Below, one piece after another: positions 7,814-15,542 of a DNA stretch of 27,002 nucleotides. The translations under genes were made by a program, and so were the position numbers. The notes beneath the pieces were generated by a model, which was given only the letters and a program-made list of their open reading frames with translations, was not told the DNA's origin and ran no database searches. The number at the start of each line of letters is the position of its first letter. The first letter of the stretch is position 1. Source of the stretch: Corynebacterium sp. (lineage in GTDB: Bacteria; Actinomycetota; Actinomycetes; Mycobacteriales; Mycobacteriaceae); assembly GCF_030152825.1 (NCBI RefSeq), contig NZ_JASLIP010000096.1:1-27002 (forward strand), in the 5' to 3' direction.

Positions 7814-8470
7814 CTACCGGGCGTCGCCGGCTGCACCACCGGTGGCTCCGTCCGCAGCACCGTCGCGTCCGGGAGCACCCTCGGTCGGCTGGGAGTTAGC
7901 CGAGACCTCCAGCGGCTTGGTCTTCGCCGTGATCTCCGCGGCGGTTGCCATGTCCTCGTGGCTGGCCATCCCCTCCAGAATCAAGCGCGTCTCACCGGTG
8001 TCGGCGACCCAGATTGGGCGGGCGTCCTCCCCCTTGTAGACGTGCCAGGTCAGCCCGCCGGCTTCCTCAGTCCCCGCAGCCTCGCGGAAGTGCTGATCCG
8101 GCTGGGTTGCGGCCTTAAAGTCCGCAGAGGTCTGACGCAGCGAGATGTACCGCTCCCCGTCGATGACCCAGCCCACCAGCGGCGCAGGTTCTGCCCCAAC
8201 CTGGGATCGGCGGGCGGAGTTCGGCACCCAACCCTCTGGCATCTTGGGCTCCCGCAGCGGGAAGTTCATACCCCGTGCCTCCAGGGTGAGGAAGGAGTGG
8301 GCATCCACCTCACGGACCGGGCCGGACTTGTCCGGCCCACCCGGGTTGAAGGAACACAGGCCGGTAAAGCCCACCGTGAAGAACGTCACGAGGAGGAGGA
8401 CACCGAGGGTCAGCAGGATGTCCTTCGTGGACTGAAACAGACGGGGCTTTTCGATACGCACGCCGGTCAT
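7814..8470 (-). CDS. DUF4245 membrane-anchored protein
   Basis: A protein of about 215-218 residues and unknown function. It has a short basic N-terminus, a single hydrophobic helix (about residues 15-36, TKDILLTLGVLLLVTFFTVG), then an extracytoplasmic domain of ~150 residues and a Gly/Ala/Asp-rich low-complexity tail. Topology and position between xseB and glpX match the actinobacterial DUF4245 family (from memory, Rv1100 in M. tuberculosis). The ATG at 8470 is annotated, but GATAAT (8473-8468 on this strand) overlaps it. If that is the -10, the true start is the leaderless GTG at 8461, three codons downstream. It is divergent from glpX and convergent with xseB. Confidence 0.78.
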   Translation of the reverse strand: MTGVRIEKPRLFQSTKDILLTLGVLLLVTFFTVGFTGLCSFNPGGPDKSGPVREVDAHSFLTLEARGMNFPLREPKMPEGWVPNSARRSQVGAEPAPLVGWVIDGERYISLRQTSADFKAATQPDQHFREAAGTEEAGGLTWHVYKGEDARPIWVADTGETRLILEGMASHEDMATAAEITAKTKPLEVSANSQPTEGAPGRDGAADGATGGAAGDAR

Positions 8471-8486
8471 TATCCCAAAAGCAGGC

Positions 8487-8501
8487 GGAATTGGTAATTC
8501 C
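8487..8501. promoter_or_regulatory. Palindrome GGAATTGGTAATTCC upstream of the DUF4245 gene
   Basis: A 6-bp perfect inverted repeat with a three-base centre, covering the presumed -35 region (TTACCA on the minus strand, 17 bases before GATAAT). It is positioned like a repressor operator for the minus-strand gene. No known regulator was recognised. Confidence 0.35.
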
Positions 8502-8520
8502 CACTCGCACTCGCAATCAC

Positions 8521-8548
8521 GGGGACTGCCCGAGTTAGGGCAGTCCCC
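8521..8548. other. 11-bp perfect hairpin in the divergent DUF4245/glpX region
   Basis: GGGGACTGCCC, a six-base loop, then GGGCAGTCCCC. It lies upstream of both divergent genes and has no T-run on either side, so an ordinary terminator role is unlikely. It may be an operator or block readthrough. Function unknown. Confidence 0.5.
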
Positions 8549-8694
8549 ACGTCGCTGCCGACCTCTGTGTGCGGAGAGATATAAAATGAGGGCCGTACAG
8601 GGCTGCACTCTGCCGGAACTACAAAAACGTGGCGGAGTCGATCAGCACGCTCAGCCCGCACGATCCAATCGAGTGAAAGAGTTGGTTTAACACC

Positions 8695-9723
8695 ATGTCC
8701 GCCGATAATTCCAGCGCCACCCCACAGTCGACCAAGCAGGCCCCCGATCGCAACCTCGCCATGGAGCTCGTGCGCGTGACTGAGGCTGCCGCACTTGCGT
8801 CCGGAAAGTGGGTCGGTCGCGGCCAGAAGGAGTCCGGCGACGGCGCCGCTGTGGACGCGATGCGCATGATGATCAACTCCGTCGCAATGGACGGCGTCGT
8901 CGTCATCGGCGAGGGCGAGAAGGACGAAGCACCGATGTTGTTCAACGGCGAGTCCGTGGGCACGGGCAAGGGCCCGGCGGTGGACATCGCCGTCGACCCG
9001 GTGGACGGCACCACCCTGATGGCAGAGGGCCGCCCGAACGCGATCTCCGTCATCGCAGCGGCGGAGCGCGGCAGCATGTACGACCCATCCGCGGTGTTCT
9101 ACATGAAGAAGATCGCCGTCGGCCCGGAGGCCAAGGGTCTGATCGAGCTGGACGCACCGGCTTCCCACAACATCCAGGTCGTCGCAAAGGCCAAGGGCAT
9201 CGCCCCCGAGGAGGTCACCGTCGTGGTCCTGGACCGCCCGCGCCACCACGACCTGATCCGCGAGATCCGCGAGGCTGGCGCGAAGGTCCGCCTGATCGGT
9301 GACGGCGACGTCGCCGGCGCGGTCGCCGCCGCCCAGGACTACTCCACCAACTCCGTGGACATCATGATGGGCATCGGCGGCACCCCGGAGGGCGTCATCA
9401 CCGCCGCAGCCATGAAGTGCATGGGTGGCGAGATCCTGGGCCAGCTGTGGCCGAAGGACGATGAAGAGCGTCAGAAGGCCATCGACGCCGGCCACGACCT
9501 CTCCAAGATCCTCACCACCGATGACCTGGTGAACTCCGAGCACTGCTACTTCGTCGCCACCGGCGTGACCGACGGCGACATGCTGCGCGGCGTGTCCTAC
9601 CGCAACCGCTCCGCGGTGACCCGCTCCCTGGTCATGCGGTCGAAGTCCGGCACCATCCGCTTCCTCGAGTCCCAGCACCAGCTGGGCAAGCTCCAGGAGT
9701 ACTCGGTGCTCGACTACATCTAA
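8695..9723 (+). CDS. glpX: Fructose-1,6-bisphosphatase class II
   Basis: This enzyme hydrolyses fructose-1,6-bisphosphate to fructose-6-phosphate, the committed step of gluconeogenesis, in the cytoplasm with a divalent metal. The 342-residue protein shows the GlpX metal-site segments IGEGEKDEAP (71-80) and AVDPVDGTTL (99-108), and the downstream GDGDVAGAV and MGIGGTPEGVI motifs that bind substrate. Corynebacteria usually rely on this class II enzyme alone. Codon use is strongly biased to C-ending and CTG/AAG codons, as in fumC, glyA and greA, pointing to high expression. A possible -10 (TATAAA, 8580-8585) lies about 110 bases upstream. The ATG at 8695 is followed by a variable ~15-residue N-terminal tail. 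Confidence 0.97.
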   Translation: MSADNSSATPQSTKQAPDRNLAMELVRVTEAAALASGKWVGRGQKESGDGAAVDAMRMMINSVAMDGVVVIGEGEKDEAPMLFNGESVGTGKGPAVDIAVDPVDGTTLMAEGRPNAISVIAAAERGSMYDPSAVFYMKKIAVGPEAKGLIELDAPASHNIQVVAKAKGIAPEEVTVVVLDRPRHHDLIREIREAGAKVRLIGDGDVAGAVAAAQDYSTNSVDIMMGIGGTPEGVITAAAMKCMGGEILGQLWPKDDEERQKAIDAGHDLSKILTTDDLVNSEHCYFVATGVTDGDMLRGVSYRNRSAVTRSLVMRSKSGTIRFLESQHQLGKLQEYSVLDYI

Positions 9724-9725
9724 AG

Positions 9726-9753
9726 CACGCGTCGAGCTCTCCTCGAGCGCGTG
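9726..9753 (+). terminator. Possible glpX terminator hairpin
   Basis: CACGCGTCGAG and CTCGAGCGCGTG form an 11-bp stem with one bulged base, starting three bases after the glpX stop. There is no T-run, so it may be a weak or Rho-type end, or only an mRNA-stabilising stem. Confidence 0.4.
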
Positions 9754-9788
9754 TCAACCGCCGCGCGACCCGGCCTCGCAAAGCTCGG

Positions 9789-9841
9789 TAGAATGTTTTG
9801 TGGCATGGGGAGCGCCTGAAGCTCCCCGCCCCAGCTGGGGC
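9789..9841 (+). promoter_or_regulatory. fumC promoter -10 and two back-to-back leader hairpins
   Basis: TAGAAT at 9789-9794 is a good -10, giving an mRNA leader of about 88 bases. Directly after the expected start point come two adjacent inverted repeats: GGGGAGC / GCTCCCC (9807-9827, seven-base loop) and the palindrome GCCCCAGCTGGGGC (9828-9841). About 30 bases later an AAGAAGG ribosome-binding site precedes the ATG at 9889. Confidence 0.5.
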
Positions 9842-9888
9842 GCGCGATAATCCGAACTATTAATTCTTCAGAAAAGAAGGTAGCGATT

Positions 9889-11292
9889 ATGACCGATCAA
9901 GAGTTCCGCATCGAACACGACACGATGGGCGAGGTTAAGGTCCCGGCGAAGGCCCTGTGGCGCGCCCAGACCCAGCGCGCAGTGGAGAACTTCCCGATCT
10001 CCGGCCGCCCGCTGGAGAGCGCACAGATCCGCGCGATGGGCCTGCTGAAGGCAGCCTGCGCCAAGGTCAACATCGAGCGCGGCCTGCTCCCAGAGGAGAA
10101 GGGCCAGGCCATCGTCGACGCCGCGCTGCGCATCGCCGATAACGAGTTCGACGCCGAGTTCCCGATCGACGTCTTCCAGACCGGCTCCGGCACCTCCTCC
10201 AACATGAACACCAACGAGGTCATCGCATCCCTGGCTAAGCAGGCAGGCGTCGAGGTCCACCCGAACGACGACGTCAACATGGGCCAGTCCTCCAACGACA
10301 CCTTCCCGACCGCGACCCACGTTGCCACCACCGAGGCTGCGGTCAAGGACCTCGTCCCGGCCCTGGAGAAGCTTGAGGCTTCCCTCCTGAACAAGGCCAA
10401 GGAGTACAAGAACGTCGTGAAGTCCGGCCGCACCCACCTGATGGACGCGGTTCCGGTCACCCTGGGCCAGGAGTTCGGTAGCTACGCCCGCCAGATCGAG
10501 CTCGGCATCGAGCGCGTGAAGGCTACCCTGCCGCGCGTCGGCGAGCTGCCTATCGGCGGCACCGCAACCGGCACCGGCCTGAACACCCCGGCGGACTTCG
10601 GCGCGAAGGTCACCGAGGAGCTCAAGAACCTCACCGGCCTGGACGTCCTGAAGGAAGCCGAGGACCACTTCGAGGCTCAGGCCAACCGCGACGGCCTGGT
10701 CGAGATGTCCGGCGCTCTGCGCAGCGTCGCCGTCTCCTTCTACAAGATCGCCAACGACATCCGCCTGATGGGTTCCGGCCCGTTGACCGGCCTGGGCGAG
10801 CTGCACCTGCCGGACCTGCAGCCGGGTTCCTCCATCATGCCGGGCAAGGTCAACCCTGTTCTGTGTGAGACCGCAACCCAGGTCTCCGCGCAGGTCATCG
10901 GCAACGACGCCGCGATCGCTTTCGGCGGCACCCAGGGCCAGTTCGAGCTGAACGTCTTCATCCCGATGATGGCCCGCAACGTGCTCGAGTCCATCAAGCT
11001 TCTGGCGAACACCGCCACCGTCTTCGCCGAGCGCCTCGTCGACGGCCTGGAGGCCAACGAGGAGCACATGAAGCTGGAGGCCGAGAAGTCCCCGTCCATC
11101 GTGACCCCGCTGAACTCCGCGATCGGTTACGAGAACGCAGCTAAGGTCGCAAAGACCGCGCTGGCTGAGGGCAAGACCATCCGTCAGACCGTCATCGACC
11201 TGGGCTTCGTCCCGGAGAAGCTCTCCGAGGAGGAGCTGGACAAGCGCCTCGACGTGCTGGCGATGGCCAACACCGACCGCGACCGCTTCTAA
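9889..11292 (+). CDS. fumC: Fumarate hydratase class II
   Basis: This enzyme reversibly hydrates fumarate to L-malate in the TCA cycle; it is the iron-free, homotetrameric class II type. The 467-residue protein is of normal family length. It carries the substrate-site region GSGTSSNMNTNE (99-110), the catalytic-histidine motif SGRTHLMDA (H183) and the superfamily signature GSSIMPGKVNP (313-323) with the catalytic serine on its flexible loop. Codon bias is very strong, indicating high expression. It follows glpX in the same direction, but a candidate promoter of its own and a leader with two hairpins suggest separate control. Two hairpins, the second an intrinsic terminator, follow the stop codon. 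Confidence 0.98.
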   Translation: MTDQEFRIEHDTMGEVKVPAKALWRAQTQRAVENFPISGRPLESAQIRAMGLLKAACAKVNIERGLLPEEKGQAIVDAALRIADNEFDAEFPIDVFQTGSGTSSNMNTNEVIASLAKQAGVEVHPNDDVNMGQSSNDTFPTATHVATTEAAVKDLVPALEKLEASLLNKAKEYKNVVKSGRTHLMDAVPVTLGQEFGSYARQIELGIERVKATLPRVGELPIGGTATGTGLNTPADFGAKVTEELKNLTGLDVLKEAEDHFEAQANRDGLVEMSGALRSVAVSFYKIANDIRLMGSGPLTGLGELHLPDLQPGSSIMPGKVNPVLCETATQVSAQVIGNDAAIAFGGTQGQFELNVFIPMMARNVLESIKLLANTATVFAERLVDGLEANEEHMKLEAEKSPSIVTPLNSAIGYENAAKVAKTALAEGKTIRQTVIDLGFVPEKLSEEELDKRLDVLAMANTDRDRF

Positions 11293-11310
11293 GAAGCACC
11301 CCGCCGCGCT

Positions 11311-11385
11311 GAACTGGCATTTGACCAGTTCACGCGCCGCGTCGCCGGCCGGGCTTCGGATCACCGTGGCCCGGCCGGTTTTCTT
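11311..11385 (+). terminator. fumC terminator (double hairpin)
   Basis: The first stem is GAACTGG / CCAGTTC (11311-11331). The second, stronger stem is CCGGCCGGGC / GCCCGGCCGG (11345-11354 and 11369-11378), followed by TTTTCTT. The second is a standard intrinsic terminator; the first may be an auxiliary stem. Confidence 0.85.
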
Positions 11386-11432
11386 GCACCTGCCCTATGG
11401 CCCGAAGTATCGGCCATCTCACATATTTTTGC

Positions 11433-11470
11433 ATTGCGTGCAATAGTGCACTGAGCGTAATCTTCTTCGG
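11433..11470 (+). promoter_or_regulatory. Promoter and putative operator of the TetR-MFS cassette
   Basis: TTGCGT (11434-11439), an 18-base spacer and TAATCT (11458-11463) place the start point at the GTG at 11471, so the message would be leaderless. Two overlapping inverted repeats, ATTGC-GT-GCAAT (11433-11444) and GTGCA-ATAG-TGCAC (11438-11451), cover the -35 and spacer. This is the expected place for autorepression by a TetR protein. Confidence 0.5.
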
Positions 11471-12181
11471 GTGACACAGCACCAAGATCCCGAGCACACC
11501 GGCCCTCCGACCGGACGGCGTGAGCGAAACCGGCTCCAAACCACGCTGACCATCGAGGACGTGGCCACCCGCCTCTTCCTCGAGCACGGCGTGGATGCAG
11601 TGACCGTGGAGCAGATTTGCGAAGGCGCAGACATTAGCCGCAGAAGCTTTTTCAACTACTTCGAATCCAAGGCCCAGCTGCTGAGCGGCCCGTCAGCCAG
11701 CGTCATAACTCCAGAACTGCTCGCGGAGATCAGCGAATTGCCTGCCGAGACCGCCCTCCCCTTCCCGGCGCGGGTTGTGGAGCTGGTCGGCAGGGCGCAT
11801 ATTGAGGTCCAGACACGGCGGCATGCCCGTTCGATCGACCCAGCGCTCTCCCGGGAGATCGCCCGGCGCCGTGCTGTGCTCCTTCGCACCTCCCCCGAGC
11901 TGCTCTACGACCGCCATCGTTCGCTCCATGAGGCTAAGGAACGCCTCAAGAAGGCCATTATCGCCAACCTGACCGAGCATCCCGCCAACCGATGCTTGCG
12001 GGATCTGCCGCTCGAGCAGGAAGCGCGTCTGCTGGTCAACATGGTGACCTCCACGGTGTGGTCCGCGTTCGCCCTGGCACACAGTTCCGATAGCGGCATC
12101 GCCGACGCCGAGGCCTTCACCGCCGCTACCCGCGCCCTCGGCACGCTCCATGGTGGTTTCGACCGGCTGAGCTTTGAGTGA
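11471..12181 (+). CDS. TetR/AcrR family transcriptional regulator
   Basis: A 236-residue one-component repressor. The N-terminal DNA-binding domain is clear: the helix-turn-helix spans about residues 45-64, with VEQICEGADISRRSFFNYF followed by ESKAQLL. The rest is an all-helical ligand and dimer domain with no recognisable effector motif. It starts with GTG directly at a predicted transcription start. The adjacent co-directional gene, whose ATG is 81 bases after its stop, is an MFS drug exporter, so the likely job is to repress the pair until a toxic compound binds. Codon use is noticeably less biased than in fumC, consistent with low expression or later acquisition. Confidence 0.88.
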   Translation: MTQHQDPEHTGPPTGRRERNRLQTTLTIEDVATRLFLEHGVDAVTVEQICEGADISRRSFFNYFESKAQLLSGPSASVITPELLAEISELPAETALPFPARVVELVGRAHIEVQTRRHARSIDPALSREIARRRAVLLRTSPELLYDRHRSLHEAKERLKKAIIANLTEHPANRCLRDLPLEQEARLLVNMVTSTVWSAFALAHSSDSGIADAEAFTAATRALGTLHGGFDRLSFE

Positions 12182-12262
12182 CCGAGCTTGCAGGCGGGGA
12201 CGTCGTCCCCTCCCCAACCGACACAGACATCACAACAACGAACCCAACAGCAGGAAGAAAAG

Positions 12263-13822
12263 ATGACAGATACCGCGTCCACCGCCCCCGGAAAGGACTA
12301 CCGCCAGCAAAATAACGTCCCGCTGGTTTTCGCATCGCTGATGATCGGCATGCTCATGTCCTCGCTGGGGCAGATGATCTTCGCCACGGCACTGCCGACG
12401 CTGGTCGGCGAGCTGGGCGGGGCGGACAAGATGAGCTGGGTCATCACCGCGTTTTTGGTGACGATGACCATTGGCATGCCGATCTACGGCAAGCTCGGCG
12501 ATCAGCTCGGGCGCAAGCCGCTGTATCTGTTCGCGATTGCGGTCTTCCTGCTCGGCTCGGTGATTGGCGCGAATGCGCAGTCCATGGGGATGATGATCCT
12601 CGCCCGCGCCGTACAGGGCGTGGGCGGTGGTGGCCTGATGGTGCTCTCCCAGGCGATCATTGCAGACGTTGTCCCGGCCCGTGAGCGCGGCAAGTACATG
12701 GGGCTGATGGGCGCGGTGTTTGGCCTGTCGAGCGTGCTTGGTCCCCTGCTGGGTGGATTCTTTACCGACGGACCCGGCTGGCGGTGGGCGCTGTGGTTCA
12801 ACGTGCCGCTGGCGGTCATTGCGTTCACGCTCTCGGCTTTCGCGCTCAAGCTGCCGCGGCGCGGGCAGCGCGCGCCATTCGACTGGTTCGGCGCCCTGCT
12901 GCTGGCTGCGGCAACGAGCACGCTGATCCTGGCGCTGACGTGGGGTGGCCGCGATTACGGCTGGACCGATCCGGTCATCCTGGGGCTGCTGGGCACCACT
13001 ATCGTGGCCACCGCATTGTTCCTGGTGGTTGAGCCGCGGGTTGCGAACCCGGTGCTGCCGACGAAGCTTTTTGGGGTGCGCAACTTCGCGCTAACCACGA
13101 TCTCCAGCATTATCGTTGGCGTGGCGATGTTCGGTGCGATGGCTTATCTGCCGACGTATATCCAGATGATTCACGGCCTGTCCCCCACGGCTGCCGGGCT
13201 CATGATGATCCCGATGATGGCCGGAATGCTGATCTCCTCGACCACATCGGGGCGCTACATCTCGAGCACGGGAAAGTATAAGTACTTCCCGGTCGTGGGC
13301 CTGGGGATCGCGACGGTCGCGTTGGTGATGGTGGGGCGGCTGACCCCGGATTCCTCGATGCAGTACCTGGGGCTGTGCCTCGCCGTGTTCGGCGTGGGGC
13401 TGGGTCTGACGGTGCCGATTCTGACGCTGGTGGTGCAGAACACCTTCCCCATCAAGATTGTTGGTACCGCGACGGCGGCGAATAACTTCTTCCGCCAGAT
13501 CGGCGGTTCGGTGGGCGCTGCGGTGGTGGGCAGTCTGTTTAGCCACCGGGCAGGCGAGTTTATGGCGCAGCGGCTGCCGGAGGCGCTGGCTGCGATGGGC
13601 CCTGCGGGGGCGCCGTATGCGGAGAAGTTCGCCCACGGTGGGCAGCACAGTTTGACGCCGCATGCGGTGCACGAGCTGCCGGATCCGGTGCGGGATGCTG
13701 TGGTGGGCGCCTATAACGATGCGCTGGTGCCGGTGTTGGGATGGTTGGCGCCGGCGATGCTGGTGGCGGGGTTGGTGCTGGTCTTCATTCGGCCCCAGCG
13801 ACTCAGCGAGACGCTAGACTAA
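12263..13822 (+). CDS. MFS multidrug exporter, DHA2 (14-TM, EmrB/QacA) family
   Basis: A 519-residue inner-membrane proton antiporter predicted to export drugs or other toxic compounds. It has about fourteen hydrophobic segments. It carries the MFS motif A GKLGDQLGRKPLY (76-88) in the loop after helix 2, the helix-4 motif ARAVQGVGGGGL, and the helix-5 antiporter motif GLSSVLGPLLGG. The ATG at 12263 is chosen because a GGAAGAAAAG ribosome-binding site precedes it; the long upstream open frame starting with TTG at 12188 lacks one. It is in an apparent operon with the TetR gene. Its last codons overlap the first of two hairpin repeats. Substrate cannot be read from sequence. Confidence 0.9.
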   Translation: MTDTASTAPGKDYRQQNNVPLVFASLMIGMLMSSLGQMIFATALPTLVGELGGADKMSWVITAFLVTMTIGMPIYGKLGDQLGRKPLYLFAIAVFLLGSVIGANAQSMGMMILARAVQGVGGGGLMVLSQAIIADVVPARERGKYMGLMGAVFGLSSVLGPLLGGFFTDGPGWRWALWFNVPLAVIAFTLSAFALKLPRRGQRAPFDWFGALLLAAATSTLILALTWGGRDYGWTDPVILGLLGTTIVATALFLVVEPRVANPVLPTKLFGVRNFALTTISSIIVGVAMFGAMAYLPTYIQMIHGLSPTAAGLMMIPMMAGMLISSTTSGRYISSTGKYKYFPVVGLGIATVALVMVGRLTPDSSMQYLGLCLAVFGVGLGLTVPILTLVVQNTFPIKIVGTATAANNFFRQIGGSVGAAVVGSLFSHRAGEFMAQRLPEALAAMGPAGAPYAEKFAHGGQHSLTPHAVHELPDPVRDAVVGAYNDALVPVLGWLAPAMLVAGLVLVFIRPQRLSETLD

Positions 13823-13900
13823 TAGGGCGTCTCAGCTGGGCGCGACATCAAACACAGCGGCTCAGCGAGACGCTATCCAAGCGGGGCGTCTCAGCTGGGC
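13796..13900. repeat. Two tandem 46-bp hairpin repeats after the MFS gene
   Basis: Copy 1 (13796-13841) and copy 2 (13855-13900) start 59 bases apart. Both have the arms CAGCGAGACGC and GCGTCTCAGCTG, which pair as an 11-bp stem with a bulged A. Apart from one base near the left end, the differences lie in the 8-10 base loop, so the arms are conserved and the loops diverged. Copy 1 contains the stop codon of the MFS gene in its loop. They lie between convergent genes and have no T-run. Confidence 0.8.
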
Positions 13901-13907
13901 AGGGGGA

Positions 13908-14522
13908 TTATTCGCCGTTGCGGGCGGGGCCTTCCTCGAGGACGAGCTCGTAGACCTGGTTATCGCGCCAGGCGTCCTTCTTGGGCCCGTAGCTCATCTT
14001 TGCCATGGAGTGGAAGGTCCCGACGAGTTCGAAACCGCGGGAGACGTGCAGCCGCACGGAGCCTTCGTTTTCCGGGAAGATGTGGGAGTGGATGGACCAG
14101 CGGCCTGCCTTGGTGGCCTCGGCGATGAGGGTGTCAAGCAGCTTGCCACCTACGCCACGCCCCTTGGCGTCGCTGGACATGTAGATCGAGTCCTCGATCA
14201 CGCCGTGGAAGACTTCGCGCTGGCTGGCTGGGGAGGCAGCGATCCAGCCGAGGATCTTGCCGGTGGCTTCGTCTTCGGCGACGAAGGTCAGTTCCAGCAG
14301 GCGGGCCGCCCGGAAGTCCTCCCATTCGGGGGCTTCGGCCTCGAAGGTGGCTTCGCCGGTGTTCATGCCTTCTTGCAGGATAGCGCGCACCTCCGGGTAG
14401 TCCTCTTCGCGGAGGTTGCGGATGATGATGCTGTCTTCTGCGCGCTTCGGGCTTTCGACGTCCTGGATCTTCGGCTCGGATCCGCCCGTCGTCTCTGGAG
14501 TGTTCTTACCCACGGTCGTCAT
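13908..14522 (-). CDS. GNAT N-acetyltransferase (phosphinothricin acetyltransferase-like)
   Basis: A 204-residue protein with a ~30-residue polar N-terminal extension followed by a complete GNAT fold (about residues 32-195). The core opens with IIIRNLREEDYPEVRAI and has GEATFEAEAPEW, typical of the Pat/MnaT subgroup that acetylates phosphinothricin, methionine sulfone or sulfoximine-like amino acids. The acetyl-CoA pyrophosphate loop is KGRGVGGKLL (120-129), and the subgroup-like NEGSVRLHVSRGFELVGTF follows. The start at 14522 is 17 bases after the stop of the LysR-like gene, so the two form an operon. Substrate is inferred only at subgroup level; a detoxification or amino-acid analogue role is possible. 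Confidence 0.85.
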   Translation of the reverse strand: MTTVGKNTPETTGGSEPKIQDVESPKRAEDSIIIRNLREEDYPEVRAILQEGMNTGEATFEAEAPEWEDFRAARLLELTFVAEDEATGKILGWIAASPASQREVFHGVIEDSIYMSSDAKGRGVGGKLLDTLIAEATKAGRWSIHSHIFPENEGSVRLHVSRGFELVGTFHSMAKMSYGPKKDAWRDNQVYELVLEEGPARNGE

Positions 14523-14538
14523 GGCACATGATTCTGCC

Positions 14539-15351
14539 TTAGTGCTGGCGGCCTTTCCAATTTTTTTTGCCGCTTTTCTTGCGCGCACCCGTGCGTCCGC
14601 GGGGTCGGGGCGGGGTGGCTACCGACGACGTCGCGGTTCTTTGGGCGCGACCGGCCCGTTTCTGTTCCGCGCCGCTGAGTTCCCCGCGGCTGCTTCCAGC
14701 CTTTCGGCCGCGGCAGATGCCGACGAATTCCTGGACCTCTTCGGCGTCCCGCTCTTTCAGCCAGACGACGGCGACGACGGTCGTGCCTGGCCACTCTGAA
14801 CCGGGCGCGGTGCTCTCTTCCTCACCGCTCTTCGCCGTCTGATCGACTGAACCTGCTTCCGAATCTTCGTCCCGCGGTGCGGGGAGCAGGAGTTCGCGGT
14901 TGACCACTCCCCTGGTTCTCAGGGCCCGCAGGAGTGGGCGGGGTGCGACGGCGATTCCGACGTTGGCTGCGACAACACCCAGCATTTCGCGGAGTTTGGG
15001 CAGGTCGTCGATACCGTCGGCGGGGGTGGTGTACATGAACATCTCTTCGGAGAGTTCGGCCCACTTGACCCGGTCCATCACCTCGATCGGGTGCTCCTTG
15101 GGGGCGGCCACACCCATTTGTTCCTCATAGAGGGTCACGGCGTGGAATTTATCCTTGTCCACGCCCCTCTGGCCGAGACGGACGATCGCAACGTCCGCTT
15201 CTCCCCTGTTTATATATGTCAGCGGGTCGTCCGCGGCGGCGCCGGCACTTCGCCAGCCGGGGACGCGGTCGTCGAAGCGAGCGAACCACTTGTCCGGGTT
15301 GATGCCGGGGCTGAAGACGACGCGGAGGTAGCGCGGGGCGAGCTGAGCCAT
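14539..15351 (-). CDS. LysR-type effector-binding domain protein lacking an HTH
   Basis: A 270-residue protein that begins almost directly with a LysR substrate-binding fold. Residues about 5-185 show the pattern of that domain (LRVVFSPGINPDKW; the helix ADVAIVRLGQ; later VVAANVGIAVAPRPLLRAL), but the ~60-residue winged HTH that normally precedes it is absent. No such domain is seen in the bases upstream. The C-terminus (about 215-270) is a strongly basic, Arg/Lys/Gly-rich tail, possibly nucleic-acid binding. A minus-strand TAGTAT (15363-15358) places the start point on the ATG at 15351, supporting this start and a leaderless mRNA. It is divergent from DUF5997 and upstream of the GNAT gene. 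Confidence 0.75.
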   Translation of the reverse strand: MAQLAPRYLRVVFSPGINPDKWFARFDDRVPGWRSAGAAADDPLTYINRGEADVAIVRLGQRGVDKDKFHAVTLYEEQMGVAAPKEHPIEVMDRVKWAELSEEMFMYTTPADGIDDLPKLREMLGVVAANVGIAVAPRPLLRALRTRGVVNRELLLPAPRDEDSEAGSVDQTAKSGEEESTAPGSEWPGTTVVAVVWLKERDAEEVQEFVGICRGRKAGSSRGELSGAEQKRAGRAQRTATSSVATPPRPRGRTGARKKSGKKNWKGRQH

Positions 15352-15470
15352 GGGGACATACTATCGCGAGGCCACGCGGGTGCTTAAGGAATGTCAGGCC
15401 AGGTTGTCGGGAGGCGGGGTTAGCAGGCACTTGGCTCTAGGATGGGGATGGGAAAGTTGAGTATGCGCAG

Positions 15471-15487
15471 CGCCGCTACTGGCGGCG
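15471..15487 (+). other. Short GC hairpin in the leader region of the DUF5997 gene
   Basis: CGCCGC-TACTG-GCGGCG, about 55 bases upstream of the DUF5997 start and downstream of a possible -10 (TAGGAT, 15438-15443). Function unknown. Confidence 0.35.
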
Positions 15488-15542
15488 CGCGGACGAGAGA
15501 AATACCGGCTCGGACAGTATGTCTGAGCGATCAGGAGAGGCA

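Noticed and set aside
8470..9678. 402-codon open frame antisense to glpX
   Set aside because: His/Asp/Val-rich shadow of glpX; its ends lie in the divergent promoter region.
9868..11364. 498-codon open frame antisense to fumC
   Set aside because: It mirrors fumC, whose strong C/G-ending codon bias leaves the opposite strand free of stops. The translation is a Val/Leu/Gly/Asp-rich string without domains, and fumC has full motifs.
12188..12262. N-terminal extension of the MFS exporter from a TTG start
   Set aside because: Pro/Thr/Gln-rich, no ribosome-binding site, and the ATG at 12263 has a good one at the right distance.
14539..14588. Extension of the GNAT protein to 14588, overlapping the LysR-like gene
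   Set aside because: The ATG at 14522 gives the normal family length plus a tail; the extra residues are a Lys/Ala-rich frame shadow of the LysR-like gene's end.
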